Positions 1 through 12,700 of a DNA stretch of 64,000 nucleotides are shown piece after piece (position 1 is the first letter of the stretch; every line of letters starts with the position of its first letter). The stretch is from positions 68,925,348 to 68,989,347 of the forward strand of contig OX344764.1 of the NCBI GenBank assembly GCA_947034895.1. The letters are read 5' to 3'. A model generated the notes under the pieces. That model was not told the origin of the DNA. It saw only the letters and a list, made by a program, of their open reading frames with translations, and did no database searches. The translations under genes and the position numbers were made by a program. Source of the DNA: Rhytidiadelphus loreus. Its lineage: Eukaryota; Streptophyta; Bryopsida; Hypnales; Hylocomiaceae.

Positions 1-630
1 TACATCACCCACTCCTTACGACATGCATTTCTATATACTACTTCATTCCACTCTACAGCTCTTTATATTCTATGAGTCTTCAACAACTCCTTTTTAAAAA
101 ATTGTAATTGTATTTTATTAGTAAGAGCTAGCTTATTTTGTTTGTTATTCATTCTATCATCATCAAACACAAGATCCTTAAAGCTATCTCCAGATATAAA
201 ATTATAATTGCAAACATGTCGTGCATTATCAATGTATCATGGCTCATCATTTCTTGCTAGTACTAGTTCTAATAACACTAATATGGCCTGAGACAGATTG
301 ATATGTCGTTAATATTATTATCCATTTATTATTTGTGATTTGTTTATTGATGCCATGCAGTACGCCACCACAACTATCTTCATCTCAAACATTTTTCATA
401 TATCTTCTTCTATATCAAATCTTGATATGATACGTAATAATAAGTATTTAGATCATCAATCTAATTTCAAATTTTACTACATTCATAATAAATGTCCTTT
501 CATTTTGAAAAAACCTATACATCTTACATTTTCTTTATATTCACACCCCTTGCACTTGCAAGGATCATTACTTGTTTCCTTTTGTTTTCTAATGTTGCCA
601 CTTGCCCACAACATTCTTTAATACTTTACT
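1..630. other. A+T-rich intergenic DNA, no gene seen
   Basis: I see no splice-bounded or family-like coding segment here. The short open frames have the low-complexity composition expected of A+T-rich non-coding DNA. The stretch may be the degraded 5' part of the transposase relic that follows. Confidence 0.5.
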
Positions 631-3522
631 ATGGCTAGTATTGTTGCTAGAGGTCATGAGGTCCCATTTGTTTTACCATTAGGTCATCAAGGTCTTGTAC
701 ATGTGCCTGCCCATCTCCTCTATGTCCGCTATGGATTCTCCCTTTTTTCTATTGTCGTAGAGGAAGAAGTCCATGGTGACTCTAACGTTGTTAAGGAATC
801 GATCTTTCAGTCAAGATGTAGTTTATGGTCTTTTGCCAAAGCTCTTATTAGCTTCTACTGAAATAGTAATGCCTATTTATGATAAGTCCGATGTTGAATG
901 CCCACTACTACATCCAGTAAAAGTAGAGTCTTGAGGGAGTGGATGTTTAGAGAATATAATTCTATTCCATGTCAACAATGTTAAATGTGAGTCCCTAGAA
1001 CCAGTTATAGAGTTATCTACTAAATCCAAAGGCGAGACACCAATTACAATATGTCAACCTTCCTCTTCAAATGTTGTTTTGCCATCAATAGTGGATTCAT
1101 CCATTCCTACTGCCTTCTGTACTACTCTTAGTAGTCCTACATCATTTGAGTTCTCTTGTCTTCCTCTCCTTCCCAATCATCGCAATTTCTTAAGTGTCTT
1201 ACAATGTCTACGCAAATTGTCTTTTGTGCCTCGATCATGGAATGACCTTGTCCAAATTGATTTTGATGCCATTGAATATCAAAAGGTCACGTTTCTCCTT
1301 ATTAGATTTGATGGCAACATTCTCTTTGAGTTGCCGCCATGTCATGGACTCACATGTGGAGCTAGAGGCATAGAGGGCATGGACAAATGGTATGATGGTC
1401 ATGTATGGTGTTGCACCATGATGTCTAACATCCATAATGACCTAGGTTTAAAGTTCAGAAAGTCACATTGTATTGGGCATTTGATTTGTGAAAATACAAC
1501 ATGTAAATTGTCATGTTTGATTATGTAAAGAGGGTGAAATTATGGACAAATATTTCTTGTCACGTCTATGACTTTACTTACTACAAAGTCATGACTATTG
1601 TTGTCTGTGATATACAAACTGAGGGCACCAAAGGCCAAATCATTTTTTAGCGTTGTCTAAATAAGGTCATGGTACAAAATGGGGGGTTGGATCCAACCTT
1701 GAAGGGATTCATGTGTTATAGCGCTCAAGACAACTTCAATGCAGTTTGCATTGTATATGGGTCGAGGAATCCATCCGTTCCAATGGTAGACTATGAAAGG
1801 ACTTGCTTGTTCCATTGGGCAACTAATATGCACAAGCATACAGAGAAGCTAATCACCAAGGAATTCCAGAACCAACATATCTGACTTTGTAGGCAGTACA
1901 AAGATGCAACCTCATTGTCGAAGGTAGACAAGATGTATCTAGAAATCAAAGCTTGGTGGTATTCTTCTGGAGCTACATCAGAACCAACAATTCCTGAACT
2001 CAAGGATTGGCTTGCATTTTGGTACTGTTGATATCGTTAGTGGGGTGCATTCATGGAAACGGTATGATCTTTACTCTCATTTCTTTGCAATTTCTTATCC
2101 CAAACTCCAAATTGTTTTAATAATGATTTCATTCATTATCTTTGCAAAAACTAACATCAGAGGAACTAGCAGACATCCCAACGTGCAACCTAGCAGAAAC
2201 AATGCACAACAAATGGATGCAAGCTTCTGACAAACGTGGATTTGACTTATTTGTTGTCACTTGTGATGATTGGGTCCAAGCCTTTATACAAATGACGAAC
2301 TATAGGGCTTACCTCTGCAGGGGCCCTTTTAGAAAAGGCCCCTCCAAAGAAGATTTGAAATTGAAAAGAGCTATGGCATCTAGAGATGGAAAGAAAATTG
2401 CAGACGTTATAAGTGAGATGTATGGAGCAGAAGACATTTGCACTTGAATTTGAGGGAGAAGAGGTATTTGGATCTAGCAAAAGAAAGTTGGATCTTCCGA
2501 TAGGTTTTGAAGGTGATTCTCATCACCCCAATAAGGTCAACTTCTCCCATCCTTGAGTTCAAAGTAGATCGGCCATTGGTAGAACGCAACTTGGGATTGA
2601 AGTTGAAGAGTTTAACACAGTTATACCCCATACCCGATCTGTGGTGGAAACAAATTGTAATACATTGGAATGTCACATAACAAGAATTTCACACAAGTCA
2701 AGGAAACAATGGCACGCCATTTAGAAGTACACACAGGCCAAATGCAAGCTATTGATTGTCAGGCATGGTAAATCCACTGTTGTCCCTATCTACAAAGGAC
2801 AAAAGTGTGAATATAAGGACACAACGGTTCAGACTAAAGATTTTTGGTTTTGTGCAGACCAAATTGCACGATGCGTCATGGAACCTAAGCGTTCTTATGT
2901 TCTTATCCGACTTGAGATCCCCAACATCTGGCCTATTCTTATTGATACAAATCTTACCTGTGTTGAAATCATAGAACTTGAAGAAGTTGGGTTCCGCCTA
3001 CAATCTAGTGTGCCAATGTCACCTAGACGTCTATTCACCTCATCTAGGGTATTTGAGCATGTATTGTGGATCTATCCTCAACCGGCACATGTTGAAAGAA
3101 TCCCCTCCTTTTGAAATGGCAAGCAAGTTTGTTGAAGTAGTAAGGCACCTACTGAAAGTCACCACAATCAATGGAAAAGTGCAAGGAATATTATTGTAAG
3201 TATCACTAGTCTGAACTTCCTTCCTTATCTTGGACTTGGTGCTATTATTACACTTTTGTTTGGAATCGACTCTAACCAAAAGGTTTATAATATTACACTT
3301 TGCAATTTTCCATCTTGTACTTGTCCTCATTATGGAAGTATGAATGGGGCCTCCATTGCAAAGCGTGGCATGTAACTAAATTGCAAACATCTTTATTATA
3401 TTTTTTGTTATTTGTGTAAACTTGATTATAAGACAGACACATTCATCCATGCTCCTACTCTCAACTTGGATGAAGTTAAGCAAGTGCTTGTTGCTGTCGG
3501 AATCATCAAGACGTACGAGTGA
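631..3522 (+). pseudogene. Decayed MULE-like (DDE) transposase gene
   Basis: This is a broken transposase-type gene read in pieces. At 1079-1528 there is a cysteine/histidine cluster (about HCIGHLICENTTC) like the N-terminal zinc-binding part of MULE-type proteins. The region around 1555-1885 reads as a catalytic-core-like stretch with VVCDIQ and, further on, PMVDYERTCLFHW, but it needs a frame change near 1530 and contains in-frame stops near 1650, 1882 and 2030. An intron-like gap (about 2057-2140) precedes 2142-2447 (ELADIPTCNLAETMHNKW), then 2752-3114 (KDFWFCADQIARCV, RRLFTSSRVFEH). The end, about 3290-3522, holds a SWIM-like CNFPSCTCPHY followed by a frame ending at TGA 3520-3522. Order and spacing fit one gene inactivated by frameshifts and stops. 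Assignment to the MULE class rests on motif recognition, not alignment, and the 5' limit is uncertain. Confidence 0.6.
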
Positions 3523-6500
3523 TCAAGTTAGTTGATAGATATTAGCATGATATGAAGTAGATACATAGTATCAATATATTATCTTCAAAATCTCAAAATT
3601 TGAGTAACAAAGTATTATTTTCATATTCCAATATGTATTCCTTGTCGCAATAAAATAATATTTTATTATGTACACAATGTTCTACATCCTATGATATTTT
3701 CACTGCATTTGTCTTCCTCTCATCTTTAGAATTCCTTGTAAATTGTATGTACTCTCACTTGATCAACCCACTTTTAGACAACCTCTTAGAATATAATATA
3801 AATTTCAAAACAAGCAATAGCACCAACTTTCCAGACTTTTAGATATAAAATCCATGGGCATGGGACCCATGGTAATATGTAATTTTTTTTCTAGACATAG
3901 TAATTTTGGTAAAAAAAATCAGTCTTTTAACTTTTTTTCCCAAAAATATTTACAAATTACATTGTATTTTACATTTCTAGCTTCTAGGCTCACACAGTCG
4001 CCGCTCACCGCTCTTAAGGTCACACTCACACGCTCACATGCTAGCGTCGTTGGAAAAATTGAAAAGATTAAAAGATAACTTATTTGCATGATGATAGGTA
4101 GTAGACATAGTAGATGCCTTTATTAGCACTACAAAGCAAGTCTCACTCCTCCTCAAAGGCTACTAGTTCCATCAAAGACAGTTAATTAACCTAGTTGTAG
4201 CCATAGAATTGTCAATGGAAGAGAATCTACTAGTACTAGAGGAATACCAGAGGAGTTGTGGCTTAGTACTCCTTGACTTGAACATGTTTCATATAGTCAT
4301 TGACAATCATTGTATAGTGAATGTAGTTGGACAAAATCACGGTGGTTTAGATATACTGGTCATTTTTTTATATTTGGTGTATGGAGTCTTGATTTAGCTC
4401 ACATGTAATGAATTTTCTAGTTGTAGCACAATACAAAATGGTTTCTCCAAAATTCCTCCTCGTAATCATTGGTGATGACACTCCCTTGTCTTGTTGCCAT
4501 TGTAGTCCCATTCTAGTACTAAGCATAAGTAAGCTATGCCTGAGTAGGCAGAAGCTTGCATAGTATATAAATCTTAGACATGTCTAGTTGCCTTTTGCGA
4601 GTGATGTGAAGTTCATGTTGTTGTCATGTCTCAATGCCCCTTGCTTGCAAGGTCTAACTACATATTATTCAAATTTGATTGTGGAAGTCATCTTAGAGTG
4701 GGTATAATCATGACCTAAAAAGTCGCAACTTACTCATGTCCATGTCAGCAAAACACTTTCTACGTCAATAGTGCAAAAAATCATTTTGAAGTCATTGGGT
4801 TTCCTTGCAAATCATTTCCTAATCATTTCAAAGTGAAGACTTATTACATTGTATAACAACCAAGTTGTTGTTCATAACTGAGTCCTCCACATTAAATACC
4901 CCTACAGTAGTTTCCTTGCCAAAAGGTCAACGGTGATGTGAATGGAAAAAATGTAAATGAATCTTGGAGTTTGTTCCCTTTTTATCTCATAGTCGCAATC
5001 ACAACTGTAGAATCATTCAAACACTGTGGACATTTCAGGTTTGGAGCAATTATAGAGTCAACAGTCATTCTTAAGTCAAACTAGATACCAAGTCATTGTT
5101 GCCCAATTACAAATGTGGCTAATTTCTTGTAGTATCAATTTTGTTGTTGGAATTTCAAGTGTGATTTTAATCCTAGGATATCATATTTTTGCCATGGATG
5201 TTGCCCTCTAAAACGTTGTGAGTTTTTGAAATATATAAGCTAACAATTATAGTTTCTATTTTTCTCGAAACAACTAAAAAATTGATATCTATCTTTAAGA
5301 AATGACTTAGAGATTCCATTAGGGTTCCCTTGGGCCATTTTAGCTATAAATTGTTGCATGCTTGGTATAGTTGGGTTAGGCATTTTAGGAGGTATTTACA
5401 AAGTAATCAATACTTGTACTACTTTGGGATTTCTAACCTATATTTATGGAGGATTTTGACGTATTTTAGGTATCCTACTCTATTATAGATCAAATATTAT
5501 ATTGGTATGTACCATATCTATTTTGGTTTAACATTGGAGGGTATCTTTGGGGAAATTTTAGCTCAACTCAAAACATACAAAAACAAAAATAAAAAAACTA
5601 TGAGTCCCAAGTGACAAATTGGGGGCTCAAAGCTCACTAATAAGAAGTTCTTTTAACATCTATACAATTAGATTTTGGAAAAACAACAATTTATTTCATT
5701 GAGGATAACTATAAGCTTATGTTTTTTTCTTTTTTTTTAATAGAAAAAACACACTTGGAAAGGCTTAGGCATTTAGAGATTAAGGGGTTGTAGTGAACAC
5801 AAATAGTGTACTAAAGTATGGTAAGACATACACCATTAGATTGATAATTCAACAATTAGCATCTTTCATTGGAATGTCATTTGAACACCTAAATTTAACA
5901 TATTCGAATGGAGCACATACAAGTAAAATATGTGATCATTTTGTAGTTTCTCATAAATGTAAGAGCTAGGGCAATAATGATCCAAATTAGTAATTCTATA
6001 TGTCATTGAGTCAAATGTTATTTTTAATATATTATTGCTACAAAGTTTAGAGTTACAAAATCCATATTAGCATTTAAAGGAATAATAATTGTCCCCCATA
6101 GGTCCACACTTCACAATGAAAAGTGAAATGTTTTTGCTATAACCACCAATAATATATCTTTTTATTAAACCCTTAAAGGACATTGCAAGCCCCAGAGGCA
6201 TTTTAAAAGTCAAAACCTCAATTTTCACATAATTATTGATTTTAAATGTTTTTAAGCTTAACTAAAAAAATGTAGCTTCAATAATCTACTTTTACTTCAT
6301 TTGAATTTTAATCAAAATTGTTAAAGTTGTAATTTTTGTGATACTTTGAAGATAGCATCTTCAAAGCTCAAAATACACCACTTTTGAACTTATTCTATCA
6401 AATTTCTCTTGGTGTGAGTTCAAAGAGTACATAAATTACACCATAATATTTGTCACTATTATTTTCATTTTATTCTAAATTTTCATACTATTTAAAGATT

Positions 6501-7035
6501 TTTTGTAATTACCATGATTTTTACGAATAAATTTCTTTAAAAATCATACAAAATTTTATTTGATGTTTTTAATTAAGAAAAAACAAGATTAAATTTTAGA
6601 TGTATATCACTACATGTGAAAAATATCGAATTTTTGAAATGTGTATTTTAATGTAGAAAATCTAATGAAGTTTGACCAAGCCCGTACATAAAATGTCCAT
6701 TAAGGATTAAAATAAGACTTGAACAAAATATAAGTGAAATATTCCTTAATTTGTTGTTCTTTAGCAAAAAAGAATGTGACGTTAGAAGATTTTTGGGGCC
6801 AAAACAAGACCATGAGTTCATGGAAATTTTTGGATAGCGGGAAACATTAGGAATCAACAATCTGATGTGATTGCAACCACGTCATACCAGATAATATAAA
6901 ATAAATAAACATTTATTTAATATTCAAAATAGAGATTTAATTTTTTTAATGTTCTCGTTGAAGGGAACAAAGTGGAAATGGCCCTCTCTGGTTCAAATCT
7001 CATCTAATGATCAGATAAGTCAAAGGGGACTAACT
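3523..7035. other. A+T-rich intergenic DNA with repeat debris
   Basis: I found no supportable gene in these 3.5 kb. A short piece at about 3980-4055 (CTAGGCTCACA ... CTCACATGCTAGCG) resembles the ends of the MULE-type element at 27.2-27.7 kb and is probably a remnant. The rest is low-complexity A+T-rich sequence with no protein-like frames. Confidence 0.5.
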
Positions 7036-8190
7036 TACCTTAAGGTAGCCGACCTCATTCCAACCACTTAAGCAATTTAGTGTAGCACTAGTTTGCATTT
7101 GGTGAGGAGAAAAATCTTCCCTATAGAGAAATAGATTTGAGGAGGGTTCTAAATTTTTTTCCTTTCCCCCCCCTCAAAAACGAAATAATTATGAATTTTT
7201 TTTGTAAAGATTATGTTCAATCCATTCTTGTTATACATAGCATTGCATTTCCAACCATAGGCTGATTACAAAATCAACCATGCTTCAAAGTAGGTGATAA
7301 TTGTGGCTTCTAATGTACATCTTGTGATCATTGTATGCTTTTAATGTACACCTCCCCGACATTTGTGTTGCTTGAGTTGTCACCTAACCACGTGAGTTGT
7401 CACAAGTGATCGAAAACAAAACAATCTAACTAGCAAAAATAGGTGGTGCTCGGCTACCTTAGGTGTGTTTTCTACCATAACTTATTGGTCACCATAATGT
7501 AAGGTAGCCAACCTCTTTCCTACCATTGACCTATTTTCACTACACTAAATAGTGAAATTAGGTTGCCTTAACAATTAGGTTGCCTTACTTCAAGAAAATC
7601 ACTTTACAAGCCAACCAATCAACAAATATGTCTACTGTTTTTTCTGTTTGTACACATAGAGGTTCATAAGTCCCACATGCATAAATTTTTTATTCAAAAA
7701 AGTAGTAAATTCTTGTAAAGAAACAATACATATTTATATAGTGTAGAATGTTGAGAAATTAGTGTTGGGCAACCTAATTTCACTATTTAGTGTAGTTAGA
7801 TTGCTTTGTTTCCAATCACTTATGACAGCTCACGTGGTTAGGTGACAACTGACGCAACACAAATGTCGGGGAGGTGTATATTGAATTCATACAATGATCA
7901 CAAAATGTACATTTGAAGCCACAATTATCACCTACTTTGAAGCATGGTCGATTTTGTAATCAGCCTATGGTTGGAAATGCGGTGCCCTATATAACAAAAA
8001 TGGATTGAAAAGAATCTTTATGAAAAAAATTCATAATTATTTCGTTTTTGAGGGAAAAAAAGGAAAAAATTCTAGAACCCTCTTCACACTCTATTCCTCT
8101 ACATGGGGGATTTTCCCCTCACCAAATGCATACTAGAACTACACTAAATTGCTTAAATGGTCGGAATGAGGTCGGCTACCTTGAGCTAAG
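7036..8190. mobile_element. Foldback element with arms of about 400 bp
   Basis: Two long arms (about 7039-7425 and 7786-8185) are reverse complements of each other with scattered mismatches. The outer termini read CTTAAGGTAGCCGACCTCAT on the left and ATGAGGTCGGCTACCTTGAG on the right. Both arms then share the motif for AAGCAATTTAGTGTAG, a CCTCACCAAATGCA segment, and a TCACGTGGTTAGGTGACAA segment in the opposite arm as expected. The roughly 360-bp centre has no coding capacity. This is a non-autonomous inverted-repeat transposon; long terminal inverted repeats of this kind are known from Mutator-like and Foldback elements. I could not fix a target duplication. A related terminus (GGTGTGGCTACCTTAGG) occurs at 42.09 kb. 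Confidence 0.75.
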
Positions 8191-9070
8191 CTTAATTCTC
8201 TTGGACTAATTAAAAGTTTAATTTGGTTGGTCAGCCTAATTAAGTTATTTCCACTATTTCTGTTGGTTCAGCATGGAATCACTCCTGCCACTCCATGTGG
8301 AATGCTTTAAGTTAACGTCCTTGAAACCCGAAGCAAGTACTAGGGGACATTACCTATTGCACTACATTTAATGTAGCAATCTTGCAAATCTTCGAAATCT
8401 GACATCAGAAATGCATTCAGACAGAGGGTCACATTTTAATCTTTATTTAGGAAACAACACCCAAAAGCACCCCCCCCCATATTAAGCTTAAGCCTTGACT
8501 AACTTATAGGTTCAACTAAGGTAGAACTACCTATCACCCCCCTGATTTGCAATCTGACTATATTGGGGTTAATTTCAAGAAGGGCACATATTTTTCAGAG
8601 GTGTGTTTTTGTTTCACGGATCAAACCCAAGTGGAATTATAATTTTCCCATTAAAATTGTAATTTCTGTGAATTTTTGAAGTGGTCAGTCCTGAAATTAC
8701 AAAACCATTTATAGAGTGGGGTCAAAATTGTCCCATAAACAACCCATTACCGCCTAATCAAGTACTAGATATTCTCTATTAATGGAGTGACACGTAGCCC
8801 TTGTTGTCATAAAAATCTTGATTCTGTCATAGAATTCTCTGATTTTGTCATAAAAGGAAGGGAATTGGGGGGGATTTTAGGCGGAATTGGGGCCAAAGTT
8901 GGTGACGGAATTGGGTTGGTCTACTGATGGAATTGAACTGCAGAACGGTAATGGGTGTTTTGACCTTAAAACCAATCCTAGTGTCTACTGTCTACATTTT
9001 GGGTTGGTTTAGTATCATGTGGCAATTACAGGAGCCAACCCATTCCTGATCACCCCCATCTCCGATTAGC
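8191..9070. other. Intergenic DNA, no gene seen
   Basis: The stretch is A+T-rich with short C- and G-runs (for example near 8470 and 8865). No splice-bounded coding segment or clear repeat boundary was found. Confidence 0.45.
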
Positions 9071-9285
9071 TTAACCCCTTAATGCCTCAATCCTTTTTCT
9101 AGTTTTGACACATTTTTGCTTATGTCTTTCTACAGAAACATCATTTATTGCAATTTCATGAAATCAATCATTAAGGAAGTTTGTCTTTTCAAGATTCAAG
9201 TGTTACATTGGATGAATGAAAAGTTAGTTGGACAAAACAACGCCTCGAAGACCTGAATATGGACGTCGGAGCACTTAAGGGTTAA
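9071..9285. mobile_element. Small TTAA-bounded inverted-repeat element (copy 1)
   Basis: The left end is TTAA followed by CCCCTTAATGCC; the right end is GTGCACTTAA-like (GAGCACTTAAGGG) followed by TTAA. TTAA lies directly outside both termini as a direct repeat, as in piggyBac-type insertions. The 215-bp body is non-coding. The right-hand part (TGAATGAAAAGTTAGTTGGA) resembles the right-hand part of the 32.3-33.5 kb element, which places both in one family. Confidence 0.6.
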
Positions 9286-9298
9286 TATGCTCAATTGC

Positions 9299-9547
9299 TT
9301 AACCCTTGAGCGCCTAGAGCAAATTTAGTGAAATCCAAACCATTTCAACTTCAATCCGCTCAAGCTTTCTCTTAAGAAGAGATTCACATGATTCATCCGT
9401 ACCAATTGGTAGTCAAGAGAGACCTAGAGGTGTGGAGAAAAAGACACATCTTTTGACCGTACTACTCAAAAAATTATAGTAATCAAACAAGAATGTTTTT
9501 CAAAATGGAGAGGCCAGATTTTGGCCTATGGGGCGCTCAGGGGTTGG
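9299..9547. mobile_element. Small TTAA-type inverted-repeat element (copy 2)
   Basis: The left end reads TTAACCCTTGAGCGCC and the right end GGGGCGCTCAGGGGTTGG, so the termini are inverted copies, but the right TTAA has become TTGG. It starts only 13 bp after copy 1. It is non-coding and 249 bp long, and lies downstream (3') of the pseudokinase gene. Confidence 0.55.
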
Positions 9548-9756
9548 AAATGGGTTGGCTTCCTTAGGTGTGGCCCAGCAAGGAAGCTGGGTTCAGGGGT
9601 TGGGTTCAGGGGTTTGAAGATCAGTATATATTAACCAAAGCAAACATCTCCAACATTCAAAATTCAGCTGATCGACAATTGAAATTGGCCACAGCTATTC
9701 AACACTAGTTCTGTTTAATTTATGCTGTCAAAAACTGTAAAATTTTATTAGTTTTT

Positions 9757-12700
9757 TCACAGAGAATTCATAGCCAAGCTGGCATCTTGGGTCAGGAACT
9801 TCGATTGAATGTCTTCAAGCTTGTGTACAACTTCAGCAATAGTTGGCCGCAGTGACGGTGATGGTGCACAGCAACCCATGGCCAGTTTCAGTGCCTGCCC
9901 AAACAAAAACCAATTGGAGACTGCAATCCAGTTATAAACTTATCATAACATAAGCACTTCCCAGAACTGTTACAAACTTACAACCTAAACTGAGAAGTTA
10001 GCGTCTTAACTTATGAGTGCATCTCAGTTAAGCTCAATGCATCCAATGAAGTGTAATATGAGGAATTTTATTACCTCAAGCAATCCATTCTCTGCGGGCA
10101 CGCAGATACTTGGTTTCAGCAGCTCCAGATCCAACACATCATACAAGCGCTCCCCAAGAATGGCAGCCTCCACAAGCTCTTGTAGAACAACAATTGTATC
10201 ACTGCCCGACACTTTTCCAGGCTTTTGTCCCGTGAGAATCTCAAGCAGCACAATGCCGTAGCTGAAAACATCGATGTGAGTTGAGAGTCTCTTCGATTTC
10301 CTCAACTCTGGAGCTTTGCACCTGGAAATCTCAACAGAAAAAAGGGTGAGAGGATGAGAGGAGGATACTAAAACCAACCATTACGTTAGGGACCTGATCC
10401 AATCTTATCTCCTATTGACTGACCCGTGTTACCAACAACAACTCATCTCTTCCCATACATTTGTTTGGCCTTCAATTAAGTTACGGTACCATGGGGTGTA
10501 AGCATGACATGGCTACATTAATAGAGAGCGGGCCATTGGTCTTTGAATGGAAATAAGGGAGTTGAACATAATTGTCCCTAATTGGGAAAATGTTTCAAGG
10601 TTAAGAATCGAAGTCATGCTCAAATGCTTGTTTGGACAATTTTAGGTATAGTTACCTCACTGCCACTTGCTGCCACTTACAGAGGTCTGCTCGCTCGTTG
10701 AATGATTGGAGAAGAAACTCATACATGCTGAAAACTATTCGATCCCTCAAGAGATTTTAGCTCTTCTACCCCAGTGATCTCTACACCACTCTACACACCA
10801 GTGATCTATCCATGAAAGTACACTCCATCCTAAAATTCTTAATACTGATGCAAAGTAAATAGAATCCTCTACCACAAACAATTGAATGAAAGACTCATGA
10901 AAGCAATACAAGACAATGTGCTATGAACCTGTTTTTAGGATTTAGGGTTTAAGGTTCGTGCAAGTACCCCTCATCAGCTGCGTTAACGACCATGCTATCT
11001 GTTGCTGCGGGAGTTACGAGGAGATGGAGTCCGTAAGACGTCAGAAGCGCATTGTGATGTTCATCGACTAAGATGTTGGAAGACTTCAGATTCGCATGCA
11101 CAAGTGGCTCAAGGTGCAAGTGCGCAACGCCTTGGGCTATGGCGAGCGCCAGCTTGTGTCGCTGCGTCCAGTTCAAGGTGCATTCACCTGCTTACTCACC
11201 TCACACTTGATTAGAACATCGAGAAATTTTAAAAATCCTGCGCAGTTTTAGGGGTAAGACCTAGTTTGGATTGATTGGATCATCCAGGATTTTGTCGATC
11301 CCGCGCAGTTTTAGTGACTAGACCTAATTTGACTTGATTAGATCATCCAGAAATTAGAATCCTCTGCAGTTAAGTTCGATTAGACCTGATTTGGTTGATT
11401 AGAGAAATTTGAGAATCCCGCACAATTTTTTGTGATTGACTTGATTAGAATACCCAGAAATTTCAGCATCGTGTGCATTTTTGTGTGGTTAGACCTAATT
11501 TGAGATCAGTGTATACCATGAATGATATCAGCGAGAGATTTGCCAACGACGTGATCGTAGATTAGCAGTTTCTCGTTTTTCCGACTCAAATAATAAGCTC
11601 GCAACGGGACGAGGCTCGGGTGCTTTACAACGGCCAGTCGCAGGACACCTTGCAGAAACTCGAGCTCCTCTCTTGCGACGTCGTCTTTGAACAAGCTGAG
11701 CGACAGCATGTGCTTGTTGCTCGGTAGCCAAGCGCGGTAGTGTCGGCCATAGCTTGTCTCCTCCAGCAACTACGTCAAAATATGTCACATGTAAGCAGAC
11801 TACCTTGGACCGCACACTTCAAGTTTCAAATGGTTTAGCAAATTCAAAATTGGCGTGAAACTTCCTACGGCTATCGATGATTGATTCTTCAATCCTTTCA
11901 CAAAAAATTAGTTCAAGAATCATAAATGTCGTGATTTACGATGAACGTCCAAAATTTTCATAAAGAGAATGCTTCCCCTTCACTGCACATTCACCTCGAG
12001 TAGTTATTCTCACTTGTACTAGAAGTTGGTGACTCAAGAACGTTTCTTGCAATTGAACTATGGTCAATTTTTGTGGATAAAGTCCATAAGAAGGAAACCA
12101 ACTTTCTTGCAACGAGAATGAATTTTTCTTGCAATAGTTTCGTGCGGTTCGTTCAGAGAAGGAGAAATGTGCGGTCAATGGCATGTCTACCTTATACCAT
12201 TTTTTTCTTTTTGTTTTAGGGTTTGAACAATCGTAGTGACAATCATTCGGAGAATAGTTGATTTCACCTCACTTGCAGACTTGAGCACGATGTCTTCCGT
12301 GAGAGCAACCCCGACGCCCTCATAAAACTGCACGAGCTTCCCTTGCGGAAACTTCGCCTCGTCATCGCGTGCTTTCTTCAGCAAGCGCATTTTCTTCAGT
12401 AACAACGTGTACATCGACAACGTGGTCAACTGGAAAATTCCATAAAAAACCAGCACAATGCAGAACGCCACCGCGGTGATGAGCAGCGTGATGGCAGTCG
12501 GATTCATCACATCTCTGTGTCTCCGGTGCGTCGTCACCATTGTATGAAAACACGGCTTTGGCAATGGAGGTCCACACAACCATGGGGAGTTTCCCTCAAA
12601 CACTCGAGGATTGAACCCTTCCTTGAACGAAGGAATCGGGCCCATGAGATGATTCCCGGCAACTGTGAATCCCCGATCAAGGGAGGTGCTCAAATTTCTC

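Noticed and set aside
6985..7000. GGTTCAAATC resembling a tRNA B box
   Set aside because: No cloverleaf can be formed upstream and no matching A box is present.
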